64,000 nucleotides of DNA, from positions 5,420,001-5,484,000 of the forward strand of contig NZ_LT607754.1 of assembly GCF_900090285.1 (NCBI RefSeq). Reading direction: 5' to 3'. Under the pieces are notes generated by a model that had not been told where the DNA came from, ran no database searches, and saw nothing but the letters and a program-made list of their open reading frames with translations. The number at the start of each line of letters is the position of its first letter. Position 1 is the stretch's first letter. A program made the position numbers and the translations under genes. The stretch is from Micromonospora inositola. Lineage in GTDB: Bacteria > Actinomycetota > Actinomycetes > Mycobacteriales > Micromonosporaceae. Shown one piece after another: positions 17,854-26,668 of the stretch.

Positions 17854-19031
17854 GACGCCGGACCTCGGCAAGCGAGACGGCCACGCCGCTGCGGTGCGAC
17901 GCCGGCCTGCAGGCTGGCACCGCGCAGGCGGCTCTGGGGTTCGTCCTCACCAGCCTGGGCGCCTGTATCGCCCTGCTCGCCCGCGACTTGCACATGCCGG
18001 CGGAGCGAGTCGCGGGCCTGTCCGCCACCTTCGGCGTCGGCCTGGTGGTCGTCGCCGCGGCCGGACCGAGCCTGCTGCGCCGCGGACCGCACCTCACGCT
18101 GCGCGGCGGCGCCCTGTTGACCGCCACCGGCAGCGCCCTGCTCGCCGTCGCGCCGACGCTGCTGATCGCCATCGGCGGCGCGTTGCTGCTCGGCATCGGC
18201 GGCGCCGCCATCGTGCTGGTCACCCCGGCGCTGCTGGCAGGCCCGGACACCGCGGTGCGCCTCACCCGCGTCAACGCCGCCTCCAGCACCGCTGCGGTCA
18301 TCGCTCCCGCCGCCATCGGCGCGGTCGAGATCATTGGCGCCAACGGCCGGCTCGCGCTGCTGGCCACCGTCGCGCCCCTGCTCATGCTGGCCACCATCCG
18401 CCCGGCCGCCACCGAGGCGCAAACTTCCACGACCACCGCGCGTCCCGCCCTGGGGCAGATCGCGCGGCACTGGAGCAGCGTGGTGCTCGCCGTGGCTGTC
18501 GAATTCTGCTTCACCATCTGGGCGGTCGCTCGCCTGCACGACACCGGAGTCTCCACCGCCACGGCGGCCCTGCTCGGCAGCTCCTTCCCCGCCGGCATGG
18601 CCGTCGGACGCCTCCTCGGACCCCCGCTGCTCACCCGCCTGCCCGTCATTCCGGTCGGCGGCGCCCTCGTCGCCGCCAGCACCCTGGCCATCGCCGCGAC
18701 CCACCACGCCGCCGTGGTCACGGGGGCGCTCACCCTCGCCGGCATCGGCGTCGCAACCCTTTATCCGGTCACTCTCGCCACCCTCGTGGCCACCCCCGAC
18801 CTGGCACCACACCACGCCGCGTCCCTGGGCGCCCTCGCCTCTGGCGTCGCCATCCTCACTGCCCCTGCCGCCCTGGCGGCCCTGAGCAGCAACGTCGGCC
18901 TACGCACCGCCTTCCTGATCACCATCCCGCTGCTCGTCGCCCTCCTCGCCCTCCATCCGCAAGCACCTCGCGCCGCCGAAGCGCCGCGCTTTCCGGGCAC
19001 ACCGGGCCGTCAACAGACCATCGTTTCTTGA
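17850..19031 (+). CDS. MFS transporter (12-TM, CynX/sugar efflux-like)
   Basis: 393 residues with about 12 hydrophobic segments, starting at ATG 17850 inside the phosphatase stop. The usual motif A (GxLaDrxGrR) is replaced by a short loop, LLRRGPHLTLRGG. The charge-poor cytoplasmic loops and compact size suggest the sugar-efflux or CynX-like branch. Substrate unknown. Coupling with a HAD phosphatase under a ROK regulator argues for a sugar. Confidence 0.8.
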   Translation: MRRRTSASETATPLRCDAGLQAGTAQAALGFVLTSLGACIALLARDLHMPAERVAGLSATFGVGLVVVAAAGPSLLRRGPHLTLRGGALLTATGSALLAVAPTLLIAIGGALLLGIGGAAIVLVTPALLAGPDTAVRLTRVNAASSTAAVIAPAAIGAVEIIGANGRLALLATVAPLLMLATIRPAATEAQTSTTTARPALGQIARHWSSVVLAVAVEFCFTIWAVARLHDTGVSTATAALLGSSFPAGMAVGRLLGPPLLTRLPVIPVGGALVAASTLAIAATHHAAVVTGALTLAGIGVATLYPVTLATLVATPDLAPHHAASLGALASGVAILTAPAALAALSSNVGLRTAFLITIPLLVALLALHPQAPRAAEAPRFPGTPGRQQTIVS

Positions 19032-19088
19032 AGATCAGCCAGCCGGTCCGAACGAGCCCGATCGAACCGCCCTGGGGCTGCCTGGGCA

Positions 19089-19814
19089 TCAACGAACGCT
19101 GACTTTGATCTTGTCGAAGTCGGGTGCCGCCGAGTTCGGGTTGAACATCTTCAGCGTGTTGGGCCCGGGCCGGAGAGGCACCGTCACGACCATCGTGCCG
19201 ACACTGCTCCACCCGCCCGTGCCCGGGAAGGTCAGCGTCATCGGAGGCCCGCCGTTCACGCTGACCTGCCCCACTCGCGGGGACTCACCGTTGACGTAGG
19301 CGATCGTCACGGTGGCCGAGCCGCCCGTCCGGGCGGTCACACCATTGAATTGCAGCGTCCCCATACCGCGGCCGATGTTGCCCACCTTCTTGTTGCCGGA
19401 GCAGCCGGGGCAGGTGTAGATCCGGATGTTCGCCAGCCCGTTCGCCGCCGACTCGGCCTCGTACGACGTCACGACCAGCGGTGCGGGCGGGGTGGTGTGC
19501 GCCGGTGGGGCGGGCGGCGGAGCCGCGGGTGGCGCCGCGGACCGGGTCTCCGCGGATCCGACGCGCACATCCCCGGGGGCGTCGACAGGCGTGGACGGGG
19601 TCGGGGCGGTGGTGGCGTGGTAACCCTCGTCCGCCCTCACCGCGCCGGTCGAGGGAGGGCCACCCGCCGCGGTCGGCTGCCCGCCGTCGAGATCCGAACT
19701 GACCGCCGCCAGCGTCAGCACGACGGTCAGGTAGCCGACTCCCACGACCGTCAGCAGGCGGACCGGTCCAATCCGCCAGATGCCCTCAAGACCGGATCCA
19801 TGACGTGGACTCAC
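19089..19814 (-). CDS. Membrane-anchored protein with extracellular CBM6/35-like domain
   Basis: 241 residues: a short cytoplasmic N-terminus, one transmembrane helix (about 20-40, LLTVVGVGYLTVVLTLAAV), a Pro/Ala/Thr-rich linker (about 45-112) and a C-terminal beta-sandwich starting YEAESAANGLAN and ending DKIKVSVR. The YEAE opening and the GxVSVNGG pattern are typical of CBM6/CBM35 carbohydrate-binding modules. Two cysteines (IYTCPGCSG) could form a disulphide. No catalytic domain. It may hold a polysaccharide at the cell surface, and its divergence from a peptidoglycan carboxypeptidase suggests a wall link. Confidence 0.72.
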   Translation of the reverse strand: MSPRHGSGLEGIWRIGPVRLLTVVGVGYLTVVLTLAAVSSDLDGGQPTAAGGPPSTGAVRADEGYHATTAPTPSTPVDAPGDVRVGSAETRSAAPPAAPPPAPPAHTTPPAPLVVTSYEAESAANGLANIRIYTCPGCSGNKKVGNIGRGMGTLQFNGVTARTGGSATVTIAYVNGESPRVGQVSVNGGPPMTLTFPGTGGWSSVGTMVVTVPLRPGPNTLKMFNPNSAAPDFDKIKVSVR

Positions 19815-20011
19815 CCTCGCGCTCCCCTTCGCGCCGGCTTACGCCCGCGCGGATGCCCCGCAGGCGGGCGTTACAGGTGACACCCGATTATATTGGCGCT
19901 GACCGATTCTCACCGCCCGGCACCTGCCTCTCCAAGCAGGTACGGAGCGTGCACGCGTGCATTCCGTCAATCGGGCCGCGCCAGCCTTGCTTACGGCTAC
20001 CGTACGTTAAC

Positions 20012-21346
20012 GTGACCAACTCTCGGGTTACCGCCGCGACGCTCAGCGCCATCCTGGGTCTGCCCGCTGTCGCGATCATGCCACCAACGCGAGCGGCAGC
20101 CGCGCCGTACGTGCCATGCCCGGCCGTCAAGCCGCCGGCACCTCCGCCCACCGCGCCGTCGCCGCCACCGGTTGACCCCACCCACCGGGCAGTCGGGGGG
20201 CAGGCGCTGGCGACTGCGGGACTGGCCATTCCCGCGGGTGCGCCGATGGCGCCAGCAGTTACCGCCACCTCGTGGCTCGTGGCGGACCTCAACAGTGGCG
20301 AGGTCCTGGGTGGGTGCGGCCCCCACGAGCACCGAACCCCAGCCAGCGTGCAGAAGCTGCTGCTGGCCGCGACCCTGATGCCCCGCCTCGATCCGGCCCA
20401 GATGGTGGAGGTGAACCGGGCGGATCTGCGCGATCTCGATCCGGCCAGTTCGCTGATGGGGGTGGTGGAGGGCGGCCGGTACTCGGTCGAGAGCCTGTGG
20501 CTGGGACTCCTGCTCAGATCGGGGAACGACGCGGCCAACGTGCTGGCTCGCGTGGGCGGCGGCGCCGCCGGTAGGCAGGGCGGAGTGCAGGCAATGAACG
20601 ACGAAGCGCGCCGGCTGCGCGCGTACCAGACCCACGCCGCAACGCCCTCGGGCCTGGACGGCCCCGGTCAATACACCAGCGCATACGACCTCGCGCTGAT
20701 CGCGCGAGCCACCTTCGCCCGCAAAGACTTTCGGCGATACGCGGCAACTACCGTGGCGCAGATACCGGCACAGCCGGGAAACCCGGCATTCGAGATCACC
20801 CACGACGCCACGCTGCTGGGCCGCTACCCCGGAACGCTGGGGGGGAAGACGGGTTTCACCGACCTGGCTCGGCAGACGTACGTCGGCGTGGCCGAACGCA
20901 ACGGCCGTCGGCTCGCGGTGACCTTGCTGGGAGCGGAAACCGCGCCGCTGGGTAGCTTTGGAGAGGCCGCGGCCCTGCTCGACTGGGGCTTCGCCCTTCC
21001 TCCCGACGCGTCCGTCGGCCGCCTGGTCACACCCGAAGAGAAGAAGTATGACCGTCCCGTAGTCCCGGTCAAAGGCGAGCGCCCTGGTCGGGCCGGGGAG
21101 TCGTCATCGTTCTCGTTGCCCACCGGGCTCGGCATCGGCGCTGCCCTCGTACTGGCCGTCCTGATCTGGGCGGCTCCGTGGCGGCGCAAAAGTGCGCGGC
21201 GAGGAACCGGCCAACGGTGGGGCGCTCCACGTCTGTCCCGCCGGGCGCAGGACAGCGCCGGCTCGGATGCCGTATGTGGAGTCGGTGGCGATGGTGCCGT
21301 CGGGCATGTCGAGCCGGGCCCGGCCTCGACCCTTGACAGCCCGTGA
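20012..21346 (+). CDS. D-alanyl-D-alanine carboxypeptidase (peptidase S11, DacA/PBP5-like)
   Basis: 444 residues from GTG 20012, chosen because the upstream open frame does not look coding and a signal segment follows (VTAATLSAILGLPAVAIM, AAAA cleavage region). The penicillin-binding motifs are complete: SxxK as S112-V-Q-K115, SxN as S170-G-N and KTG at K279. A Pro-rich linker precedes the domain, and one TM helix (about 375-395, LGIGAALVLAVLIWAAPW) anchors it. The last 40 residues after the helix are low in hydrophobics and may be cytoplasmic. It trims the terminal D-Ala of peptidoglycan pentapeptides. Confidence 0.88.
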   Translation: MTNSRVTAATLSAILGLPAVAIMPPTRAAAAPYVPCPAVKPPAPPPTAPSPPPVDPTHRAVGGQALATAGLAIPAGAPMAPAVTATSWLVADLNSGEVLGGCGPHEHRTPASVQKLLLAATLMPRLDPAQMVEVNRADLRDLDPASSLMGVVEGGRYSVESLWLGLLLRSGNDAANVLARVGGGAAGRQGGVQAMNDEARRLRAYQTHAATPSGLDGPGQYTSAYDLALIARATFARKDFRRYAATTVAQIPAQPGNPAFEITHDATLLGRYPGTLGGKTGFTDLARQTYVGVAERNGRRLAVTLLGAETAPLGSFGEAAALLDWGFALPPDASVGRLVTPEEKKYDRPVVPVKGERPGRAGESSSFSLPTGLGIGAALVLAVLIWAAPWRRKSARRGTGQRWGAPRLSRRAQDSAGSDAVCGVGGDGAVGHVEPGPASTLDSP

Positions 21347-21397
21347 CCGGCGGGGGTGGGCGCGCCGGCCGGTCCGTGGCATGTGAGGATGCGGCGC

Positions 21398-22447
21398 ATG
21401 CGCGCCGTGATCTTCGACGAGTTCGGTGCCCGACCCGAGGTCCGCGACGTCCCGGACCCGGTGCCGCCGTCCGGAGGCGCGGTCATCCGCGTCGAGGCGA
21501 CCGGGTTGTGCCGCAGCGACTGGCACGGGTGGCAGGGACACGATCCCGACATCCGCCCGCCACACGTCCCCGGCCACGAGTTCGCCGGCGTCGTCACGGC
21601 GGTCGGCGCTGACGTACGCGGCTGGCGGCCCGGCGACCGGGTCACCGCGCCCTTCGTCTGCGCGTGTGGGCGGTGCCCGGCCTGCCTCGCGGGCGACCAG
21701 CAGGTCTGCGAGCGGCAGACGCAGCCCGGCTTCACCCACTGGGGCTCGTTCGCCGAGTACGTGGCGGTGCACAACGCCGACGTCAACCTGGTCCGGCTCC
21801 CCGACGACCTGGACTACCCCGCCGCCGCGGCGCTCGGCTGCCGCTTCGCCACGGCGTTCCGGGCCGTGGTCAGCCAGGGGCGGGTCGCCGCGGGCGAGTG
21901 GGTGGCGGTGCACGGCTGCGGCGGGGTGGGGCTGTCCGCGGTGATGATCGCGGCTGCGTGCGGCGCGCAGGTGGTGGCGGTCGACGTCGCCCCCGGCGCG
22001 CTCGAGCTGGCCAGGAGCTGCGGGGCCACGGTCTGCCTGGACGGCAGTGCCCTGACCGGACCCGGCGCGGTGGCCACGGCGGTCCGGGAGGCGACCGGCG
22101 GCGGCGCCCACCTGTCGCTCGACGCGTTGGGCAGTCACGCCACCTGCACCGCCTCGATCGAAAGCCTGCGGCGACGTGGACGGCACGTCCAGGTCGGACT
22201 CCTCCCCGCCACGCAGGGCCGACCGGCCCTGCCGATGGAGCTCGTGATCGCGTTCGAGCTGGAGCTGCGGGGTAGTCACGGCATGGCCGCGCACGCCTAT
22301 CCGGAGCTGCTCCGGCTGGTCACCGCCGGCGTACTGCGCCCCGCCGAGCTGATCACCCGCACCGTCGGCCTCGCCGACGTCCCCACCGCGTTGGCCGCGA
22401 TGGACCGGCCGGCTCCCGGCGGAATGTGCCTCATCGACCCCCGGTGA
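21398..22447 (+). CDS. Zinc-dependent alcohol dehydrogenase (MDR family)
   Basis: 349 residues. Catalytic zinc ligands C38 and H60-E61 (PGHEFAG); structural zinc cysteines C90, C93, C96, C104 in CGRCPACLAGDQQVC; Rossmann fingerprint VHGCGGVGLSAVM; all intact. It oxidises an alcohol with NAD(P). The text is close to the class annotated as zinc-dependent alcohol dehydrogenases with broad substrates; the precise alcohol is not readable. ATG 21398 has GAGG about ten bases upstream, and the in-frame ATG at 21389 is the alternative. It is followed by a strong hairpin. Confidence 0.9.
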   Translation: MRAVIFDEFGARPEVRDVPDPVPPSGGAVIRVEATGLCRSDWHGWQGHDPDIRPPHVPGHEFAGVVTAVGADVRGWRPGDRVTAPFVCACGRCPACLAGDQQVCERQTQPGFTHWGSFAEYVAVHNADVNLVRLPDDLDYPAAAALGCRFATAFRAVVSQGRVAAGEWVAVHGCGGVGLSAVMIAAACGAQVVAVDVAPGALELARSCGATVCLDGSALTGPGAVATAVREATGGGAHLSLDALGSHATCTASIESLRRRGRHVQVGLLPATQGRPALPMELVIAFELELRGSHGMAAHAYPELLRLVTAGVLRPAELITRTVGLADVPTALAAMDRPAPGGMCLIDPR

Positions 22448-22556
22448 GCGGGCGTGCCGCACGACGTTCGCCGAGTCGACCTACCTGAACCGGGACGGGC
22501 CGACCGGCCCCCTGTTCGCACCCCGGTTTCCCCTGAGGCTCCGGGCTCCTCGCGAT

Positions 22557-22598
22557 GCCGGCGCTGCCGCACGGTGCGCCCGTGACAGCAGCGCCGGC
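22557..22598. terminator. Long hairpin between converging genes
   Basis: GCCGGCGCTGC and GCAGCGCCGGC form an 11-bp perfect stem. Inside it CACGG and CCGTG add a second 5-bp stem with a TGCGC loop. It lies between the alcohol dehydrogenase stop (22447) and the transporter stop (22626) and could end both transcripts. Confidence 0.7.
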
Positions 22599-22625
22599 GT
22601 CGTTCCGCTCGGATGACCCGATGCC

Positions 22626-24191
22626 TCACCAGATGATCGCGGCGACCACCGTACTGACGACCAGTCCCGTGACCACGGGCAGGAACAGCTTGCGGGCGAG
22701 GTCGACCACGGACACCCCGCAGAAGGTGGCAACGGCGATCAGCGACGACCAGATGACCAGCGTGCCGCCCCCGGTCCACGACGCGCCGTTCTGCGCGATG
22801 GCGGCGAGCGTGGCGGTGTCGACTCCGGCGTGGGGGCTGAGCGCCTCCGAAAGGGAGCCGGTGAGCGGCAGCCCGGCCCAACCTGATCCGTCGAGGCCGA
22901 CCGTCATGCCGGCCAGCAGGACGGCGAGCATGATGACGAACGGGTTGTTCGGGATGTGGTCCTCGACGCTGCGGATCGCGTCGAACAGGAATCCTGGCGC
23001 CGTCGTGCCCTCTGCCAGCCCCATGATGCGGCCTGAGAAGTCCGAGATGCCGATGAAGACGAACCCGGCGATGGGGATGACGACGCCCATCGCCTTGAAC
23101 GCGAACGAGAGGCCGTCGACGACGTGCTCGGCACAACTCTCCAGGGACCGGACTCCGTCGCTGGTCACTGCCACGGCGAGGAGCAGCAGCGCGGCCAGGC
23201 CGCCGACCAGCGGAGCCCCGGCGCCGTCGTCGACCGACACCAGGTCGGTGAATCGACCGAGCAGCATGTACACGAGCAGCGCGCCGAAGGAGACGGGTAC
23301 CAGGACGGCGAACAGCTTGGCCCGCCAGTTCTGTCCGCGCTGGTCGGAAGGATCATCGTCGAGCACGGCGTCGGTGGTTGTCGCTTCCCCGTCCTCCAGC
23401 GCCTCCCGCGGCGGCTGCTTCGTCGCCAGGGCGTGGCCGAGCTGCTCGGAGGTCCCGCCCGAACCGCTACCCGCGACCACCGCCGCGGGGGCGAGTTCGG
23501 CGCGAGGCGCCACACTCGTCGACATCGCGGGGCTGGGCTCGGTCGCCGCCAGGCTCGGCCGGCGGCGACGCACCGTCATCAGGTAGCTCATCGCCAATGC
23601 GACGATCCCGACGACCCACGACAGAACCAGGGCCCGATCGGCGATCAGGTCCGCCGACACGTTGGCGCCGCTCGCCGACAGGGCGGGCGCGACACCGATG
23701 ACGTAGTCGGAGGCCAGTGCCATGCCCTGTCCGGCGATGGCGATCGCGATCGCGCCGGCCATCGGGGACAGGCCCGCTCGGATGGCGGCCGGGAGCAGGA
23801 TCGCCGCGATCAACGCGAGGGTCGGCGTGGGCCAGAAGAACAGCGCGAAGACGTAGGTGACGACGAACAGGACGAGGTAGGCGATCGGCCCGTTCACCAT
23901 CAGCCGACGGAACGGCGCCACCATCCGGTGTTCGGCCCCGATGGCTCGCAGCGCAGCGAGCATCGCGGTGACGAGCGCGATGATGAGGAAGATGTTGAAC
24001 AGCTCCGAGGCGGCCACCAGACTGGCGCGGAACACCGACGCCACTCCCCCGGGCACGCTGCCGGTGAAGGTAACGGCGGTGAGGAAGGTCGCGGCGATGG
24101 CGGGGACGACGACGTTCTTCCGGGCGACCATGACGACGATCAGTGAAGCCAGACCTGCCAGGTACACCCAGTGCGCTGGCGTCATTTCCAT
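22626..24191 (-). CDS. Multi-pass membrane transporter, copy 1 of a paralogous pair
   Basis: 521 residues, about 11-12 hydrophobic segments in two halves separated by a charged cytoplasmic loop (about 215-290, with DDDPSDQRG). Distinct motifs are HWVYLAGL, ARKNVVVPA, LFNIFLIIALVTAML, GQGMALASDYVI and TGGGTLVIWSSLIAVA. The re-entrant-like second-half motifs suggest an ion-coupled carrier in the broad IT/citrate-type class, but I cannot name the family. It is clearly homologous to the protein at 30041-31636. AGGAG precedes the start by six bases, and the Nif3-like stop is nine bases away, so the two are cotranscribed. Confidence 0.75.
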   Translation of the reverse strand: MEMTPAHWVYLAGLASLIVVMVARKNVVVPAIAATFLTAVTFTGSVPGGVASVFRASLVAASELFNIFLIIALVTAMLAALRAIGAEHRMVAPFRRLMVNGPIAYLVLFVVTYVFALFFWPTPTLALIAAILLPAAIRAGLSPMAGAIAIAIAGQGMALASDYVIGVAPALSASGANVSADLIADRALVLSWVVGIVALAMSYLMTVRRRRPSLAATEPSPAMSTSVAPRAELAPAAVVAGSGSGGTSEQLGHALATKQPPREALEDGEATTTDAVLDDDPSDQRGQNWRAKLFAVLVPVSFGALLVYMLLGRFTDLVSVDDGAGAPLVGGLAALLLLAVAVTSDGVRSLESCAEHVVDGLSFAFKAMGVVIPIAGFVFIGISDFSGRIMGLAEGTTAPGFLFDAIRSVEDHIPNNPFVIMLAVLLAGMTVGLDGSGWAGLPLTGSLSEALSPHAGVDTATLAAIAQNGASWTGGGTLVIWSSLIAVATFCGVSVVDLARKLFLPVVTGLVVSTVVAAIIW

Positions 24192-24200
24192 TGTTGTCTC

Positions 24201-25298
24201 CTAGCTTGCTTGCTCGGAGTGACTGAGGGGTGTGGCCGCGACCGTCGTCGCAGCGGCGCGAACGCGTGCGGCCTCGGCGAGTGGCAGCAGGTGTTCCTGC
24301 GCCATCGTCCGTCCGTACTCACGCAGTGGGCCCGTGCCCACGCTGTTGATCGGGATCGAGACGACCCGGTCCCGGAACAGGACGACGTCGACGTTCGGCA
24401 GTAGTGCGGACAGTCCGAACGCCAACGGAAGTCCGTTCTCGAAGACCTCCGAGGCGTGGGTGCTGCCCACCAGTACGTTGAGGCCGCGCGCTGCCGCACT
24501 CGCCACCACGGCCGAATCCGGTGCGGCAGCGCTGATGCTGAAGATGACCGTGGAGATGGCCGGGTACTCGGCGAGCAACTGGGCGAGCTGCTTCTCACCG
24601 AACCCGGTGTGCGGGAAGGCGTGCAGGACGACCTCGCCGAGGGGATCGTCCGGGGCGCCCGCGAGCACCCGCATGCCCGGGGCCGTGACGCTGTCCACCA
24701 GCTCGGCGCACTGGCGGACGGCGCGTTCACCGGCGAGGATGCGCAGGTCCAGGGACCGCTCCAGGCCCGCGTTGAGCCGGGCGAGCACGTCGCCGACCGT
24801 GGTGACTCCCGGCAGCGGCCGGCCGACCATGACCACCAGCCCATGCACGCCGTCGTACGCGGGGTTGACGTAGAAGGGCCGGTGCCCGTGCAGGTGCGCC
24901 ATGCCGGGGTGCAGTCCGTGGAAGGCTTCGTGGCACTCCAGCACCGCGACCCCGTAGAGCGAGAGGTAGTCGGCGAGCGCGACCCCGCCGGAACTCGCCG
25001 CGTCCGCGATCGGGTGGTGTGCCACGATCGCGTCCACGCCACTGGCGTAGGCGAGTTCGATGTGGTGTTCGGTGATGGTCATGGCGACCGCGAGCCGCCG
25101 CACCGGTCTGTCGGAGGCCCCCCAGACCAGGCCGGGCCGCTCGGTCACCGCCTTGCCGGGAATTCCCGAGTCCTTGCTGATCACCCACGGGTTGCGGCCC
25201 CCCTCGGAGCTCGTGACCCGGCCGCCGGTCAACCCGTCGAGGGCCGCGACCACGTCGGCCACGGTCGGACAGGTCTGCGACACCGCCTCGTTCGTCAC
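24201..25298 (-). CDS. Nif3-like metal-binding protein
   Basis: 365 residues from GTG 25298. The frame PGLVWGASDRPVRRLAVAM, then GVDAIVAHHPIADA, matches the Nif3/YbgI core, including the metal-binding HHP. The C-terminal GSTHASEVFENGL stands where Nif3 proteins have their second metal site (GHxxTE). About 100 residues are inserted between the halves, as in longer family members. The biochemical role of Nif3 proteins is unsettled (metal-dependent hydrolase suggested). An ATG at 25319 is possible, but a perfect palindrome directly before it (25325-25343) and GGCGG nine bases before the GTG favour the shorter form. First gene of the unit with transporter copy 1. Confidence 0.7.
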   Translation of the reverse strand: MTNEAVSQTCPTVADVVAALDGLTGGRVTSSEGGRNPWVISKDSGIPGKAVTERPGLVWGASDRPVRRLAVAMTITEHHIELAYASGVDAIVAHHPIADAASSGGVALADYLSLYGVAVLECHEAFHGLHPGMAHLHGHRPFYVNPAYDGVHGLVVMVGRPLPGVTTVGDVLARLNAGLERSLDLRILAGERAVRQCAELVDSVTAPGMRVLAGAPDDPLGEVVLHAFPHTGFGEKQLAQLLAEYPAISTVIFSISAAAPDSAVVASAAARGLNVLVGSTHASEVFENGLPLAFGLSALLPNVDVVLFRDRVVSIPINSVGTGPLREYGRTMAQEHLLPLAEAARVRAAATTVAATPLSHSEQAS

Positions 25299-25324
25299 GC
25301 GTTTCGTCCGCCTTTCCATTGACG

Positions 25325-25343
25325 TCAGTGCGACACGCACTGA
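25325..25343. promoter_or_regulatory. Perfect palindrome upstream of the Nif3-transporter operon
   Basis: TCAGTGCG-ACA-CGCACTGA: 8-bp perfect arms, 3-nt centre, 27 bases before the chosen Nif3 start. A likely operator. It has GTGC/GCAC cores but not the TGCACA form seen at other promoters in the island. Confidence 0.5.
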
Positions 25344-25611
25344 ACCTGGTGCGGCGGAAGCAAAAAGAGCTGCCACCGCTCGGACTCGGCGGCATGCGCG
25401 AACACGCGCAGACCGCCAACCGCCATCGGCGACAGCTGTCGGGCTCTTCGGGACGGAAGCTCCCTCGACCGTTCGTCGGCTCTGAATCACGACGTCCTCG
25501 TCGGCCCGTACCTGCAGGAACAGCGCCTCAGAGGTTTGTGATATATAACGGCGCTCGCCGGAGGGTGTCAAGGTCTCGACCGACCCGTCCGACCCTCATT
25601 ACAGTCGCGCC

Positions 25612-26004
25612 ATGGATCCCTCAGGCAGCACACCACCGCGGACGCCCGGAGAGCTCAAGCAGGAGATTCTGCGCGTTTACAACGCCGTGAACCAGGCGAT
25701 CGCGGGCGTCGGTGTGAGTCGGCAGCGGGTCGACCTCATGGATGACCGCATCCTCATCCTCGCCCAGCACCAGCGCGTCAAGGCGCTCGCGACGCTGGAT
25801 CCCGCCCGCCGCGACATCACCCGCGAGGTGGACGTGGCTCTGCTGGACGAGGGCAAGCGGCGGCTGGCCCAGGAGCTCAAGGACAGGATCGGGCTTCCGG
25901 TACGCGTCGTCCTCAAGGACTACGACCCGAACACGGAGATCGCCGCGACGGTCGTGGTTCTCGACGCCCCGTTGTCCCTCACCGAGTCCCGGCGCCACCA
26001 GTGA
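25612..26004 (+). CDS. DUF2294-like small protein
   Basis: 130 residues, soluble. The layout (a helix LKQEILRVYNAVNQAIAGVG, a strand with DDRILILAQH, a helix with DEGKRRLAQELKDRIGLPV and final strands KDYDPNTEIAATVVVLD) resembles the short DUF2294 fold found in sodium-translocating decarboxylase contexts and alone in many bacteria. No catalytic motif is visible. It is divergent from the Nif3-transporter operon and points at the HbpS-like gene on the other strand. Function unknown. Confidence 0.6.
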   Translation: MDPSGSTPPRTPGELKQEILRVYNAVNQAIAGVGVSRQRVDLMDDRILILAQHQRVKALATLDPARRDITREVDVALLDEGKRRLAQELKDRIGLPVRVVLKDYDPNTEIAATVVVLDAPLSLTESRRHQ

Positions 26005-26085
26005 TTGCCGGCACCGGGTCGATCCGACATCGTCGCTGACGTGCCGTTGGTCGACGCACATCAGCGACGAGGCCGTTCGCGAGGG

Positions 26086-26541
26086 CTACCCGCTGAGCCC
26101 CAGTTCCGCGACGTGCTTCGCGAACGCTTCCAACGCCGCCGCGCCGACCGCCTTGTCCTGCTCGCCGTTGCCGCCGCTGACCCCGACGGCGCCGACGATC
26201 TGGCCCTCGTACTCGATGGGGAACCCGCCGACGAAGATGGCGAACTTCCCGGGGTACATGTGGCTGATCCCGAACGCCTCGTTGCCCGGCAGCGCGGGGC
26301 CGTTCGGCGGCTCGTTGAACTTGTGGGTCGCCCGCTCGTGCCCGGCCGCGGTGAACGCCTTCGCCATCGCGATCTCGACTCCGGTGAGGCGGGCACCGGG
26401 CAGCCGATGCAGCGCGAGCACATGGCCGCCGTCGTCGCAGACGCAGATCGTCTGCCGGACTCCGATCTCCTCCGCCTTCGCTCGCGCTGCGGCGAGCATG
26501 GGAAGCGCGTCGTCGAGCGTGATTCGGTAGATCCTGTGCAC
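26086..26541 (-). CDS. HbpS/GlcG family haem-binding-like protein
   Basis: 151 residues from GTG 26541 (AGGAGG just upstream). The family pattern is clear: LTLDDAL-type opening, VRQTICVCDDGGHVLALHRL, SHMYPGKFAIFVGGFPIEYEGQIVGAVGVSGG. Relatives form octamers; HbpS of Streptomyces binds and degrades haem, and GlcG-like proteins sit beside oxidative catabolic genes. It is divergent from the PucR gene, so it likely belongs to the same island. A TGCACA half-site overlaps its start codon (26536-26541 region). Confidence 0.82.
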   Translation of the reverse strand: MHRIYRITLDDALPMLAAARAKAEEIGVRQTICVCDDGGHVLALHRLPGARLTGVEIAMAKAFTAAGHERATHKFNEPPNGPALPGNEAFGISHMYPGKFAIFVGGFPIEYEGQIVGAVGVSGGNGEQDKAVGAAALEAFAKHVAELGLSG

Positions 26542-26668
26542 CTTGCCTCCTCTGCCCACTACCGGGCCGTCCGTGCGACCAGCCTGCCGGTACGCGGAGG
26601 GCGCGAACAATGGCTAGACTGCCGCGATGCGGCGGGGGAAGCTTGTGCAACCTGTCCAAGGAGTTGTC

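Noticed and set aside
26535..26541. TGCACA over the HbpS start codon as an independent operator
   Set aside because: It overlaps the GTG CAC start codons and may be coding coincidence; counted only as weak support.
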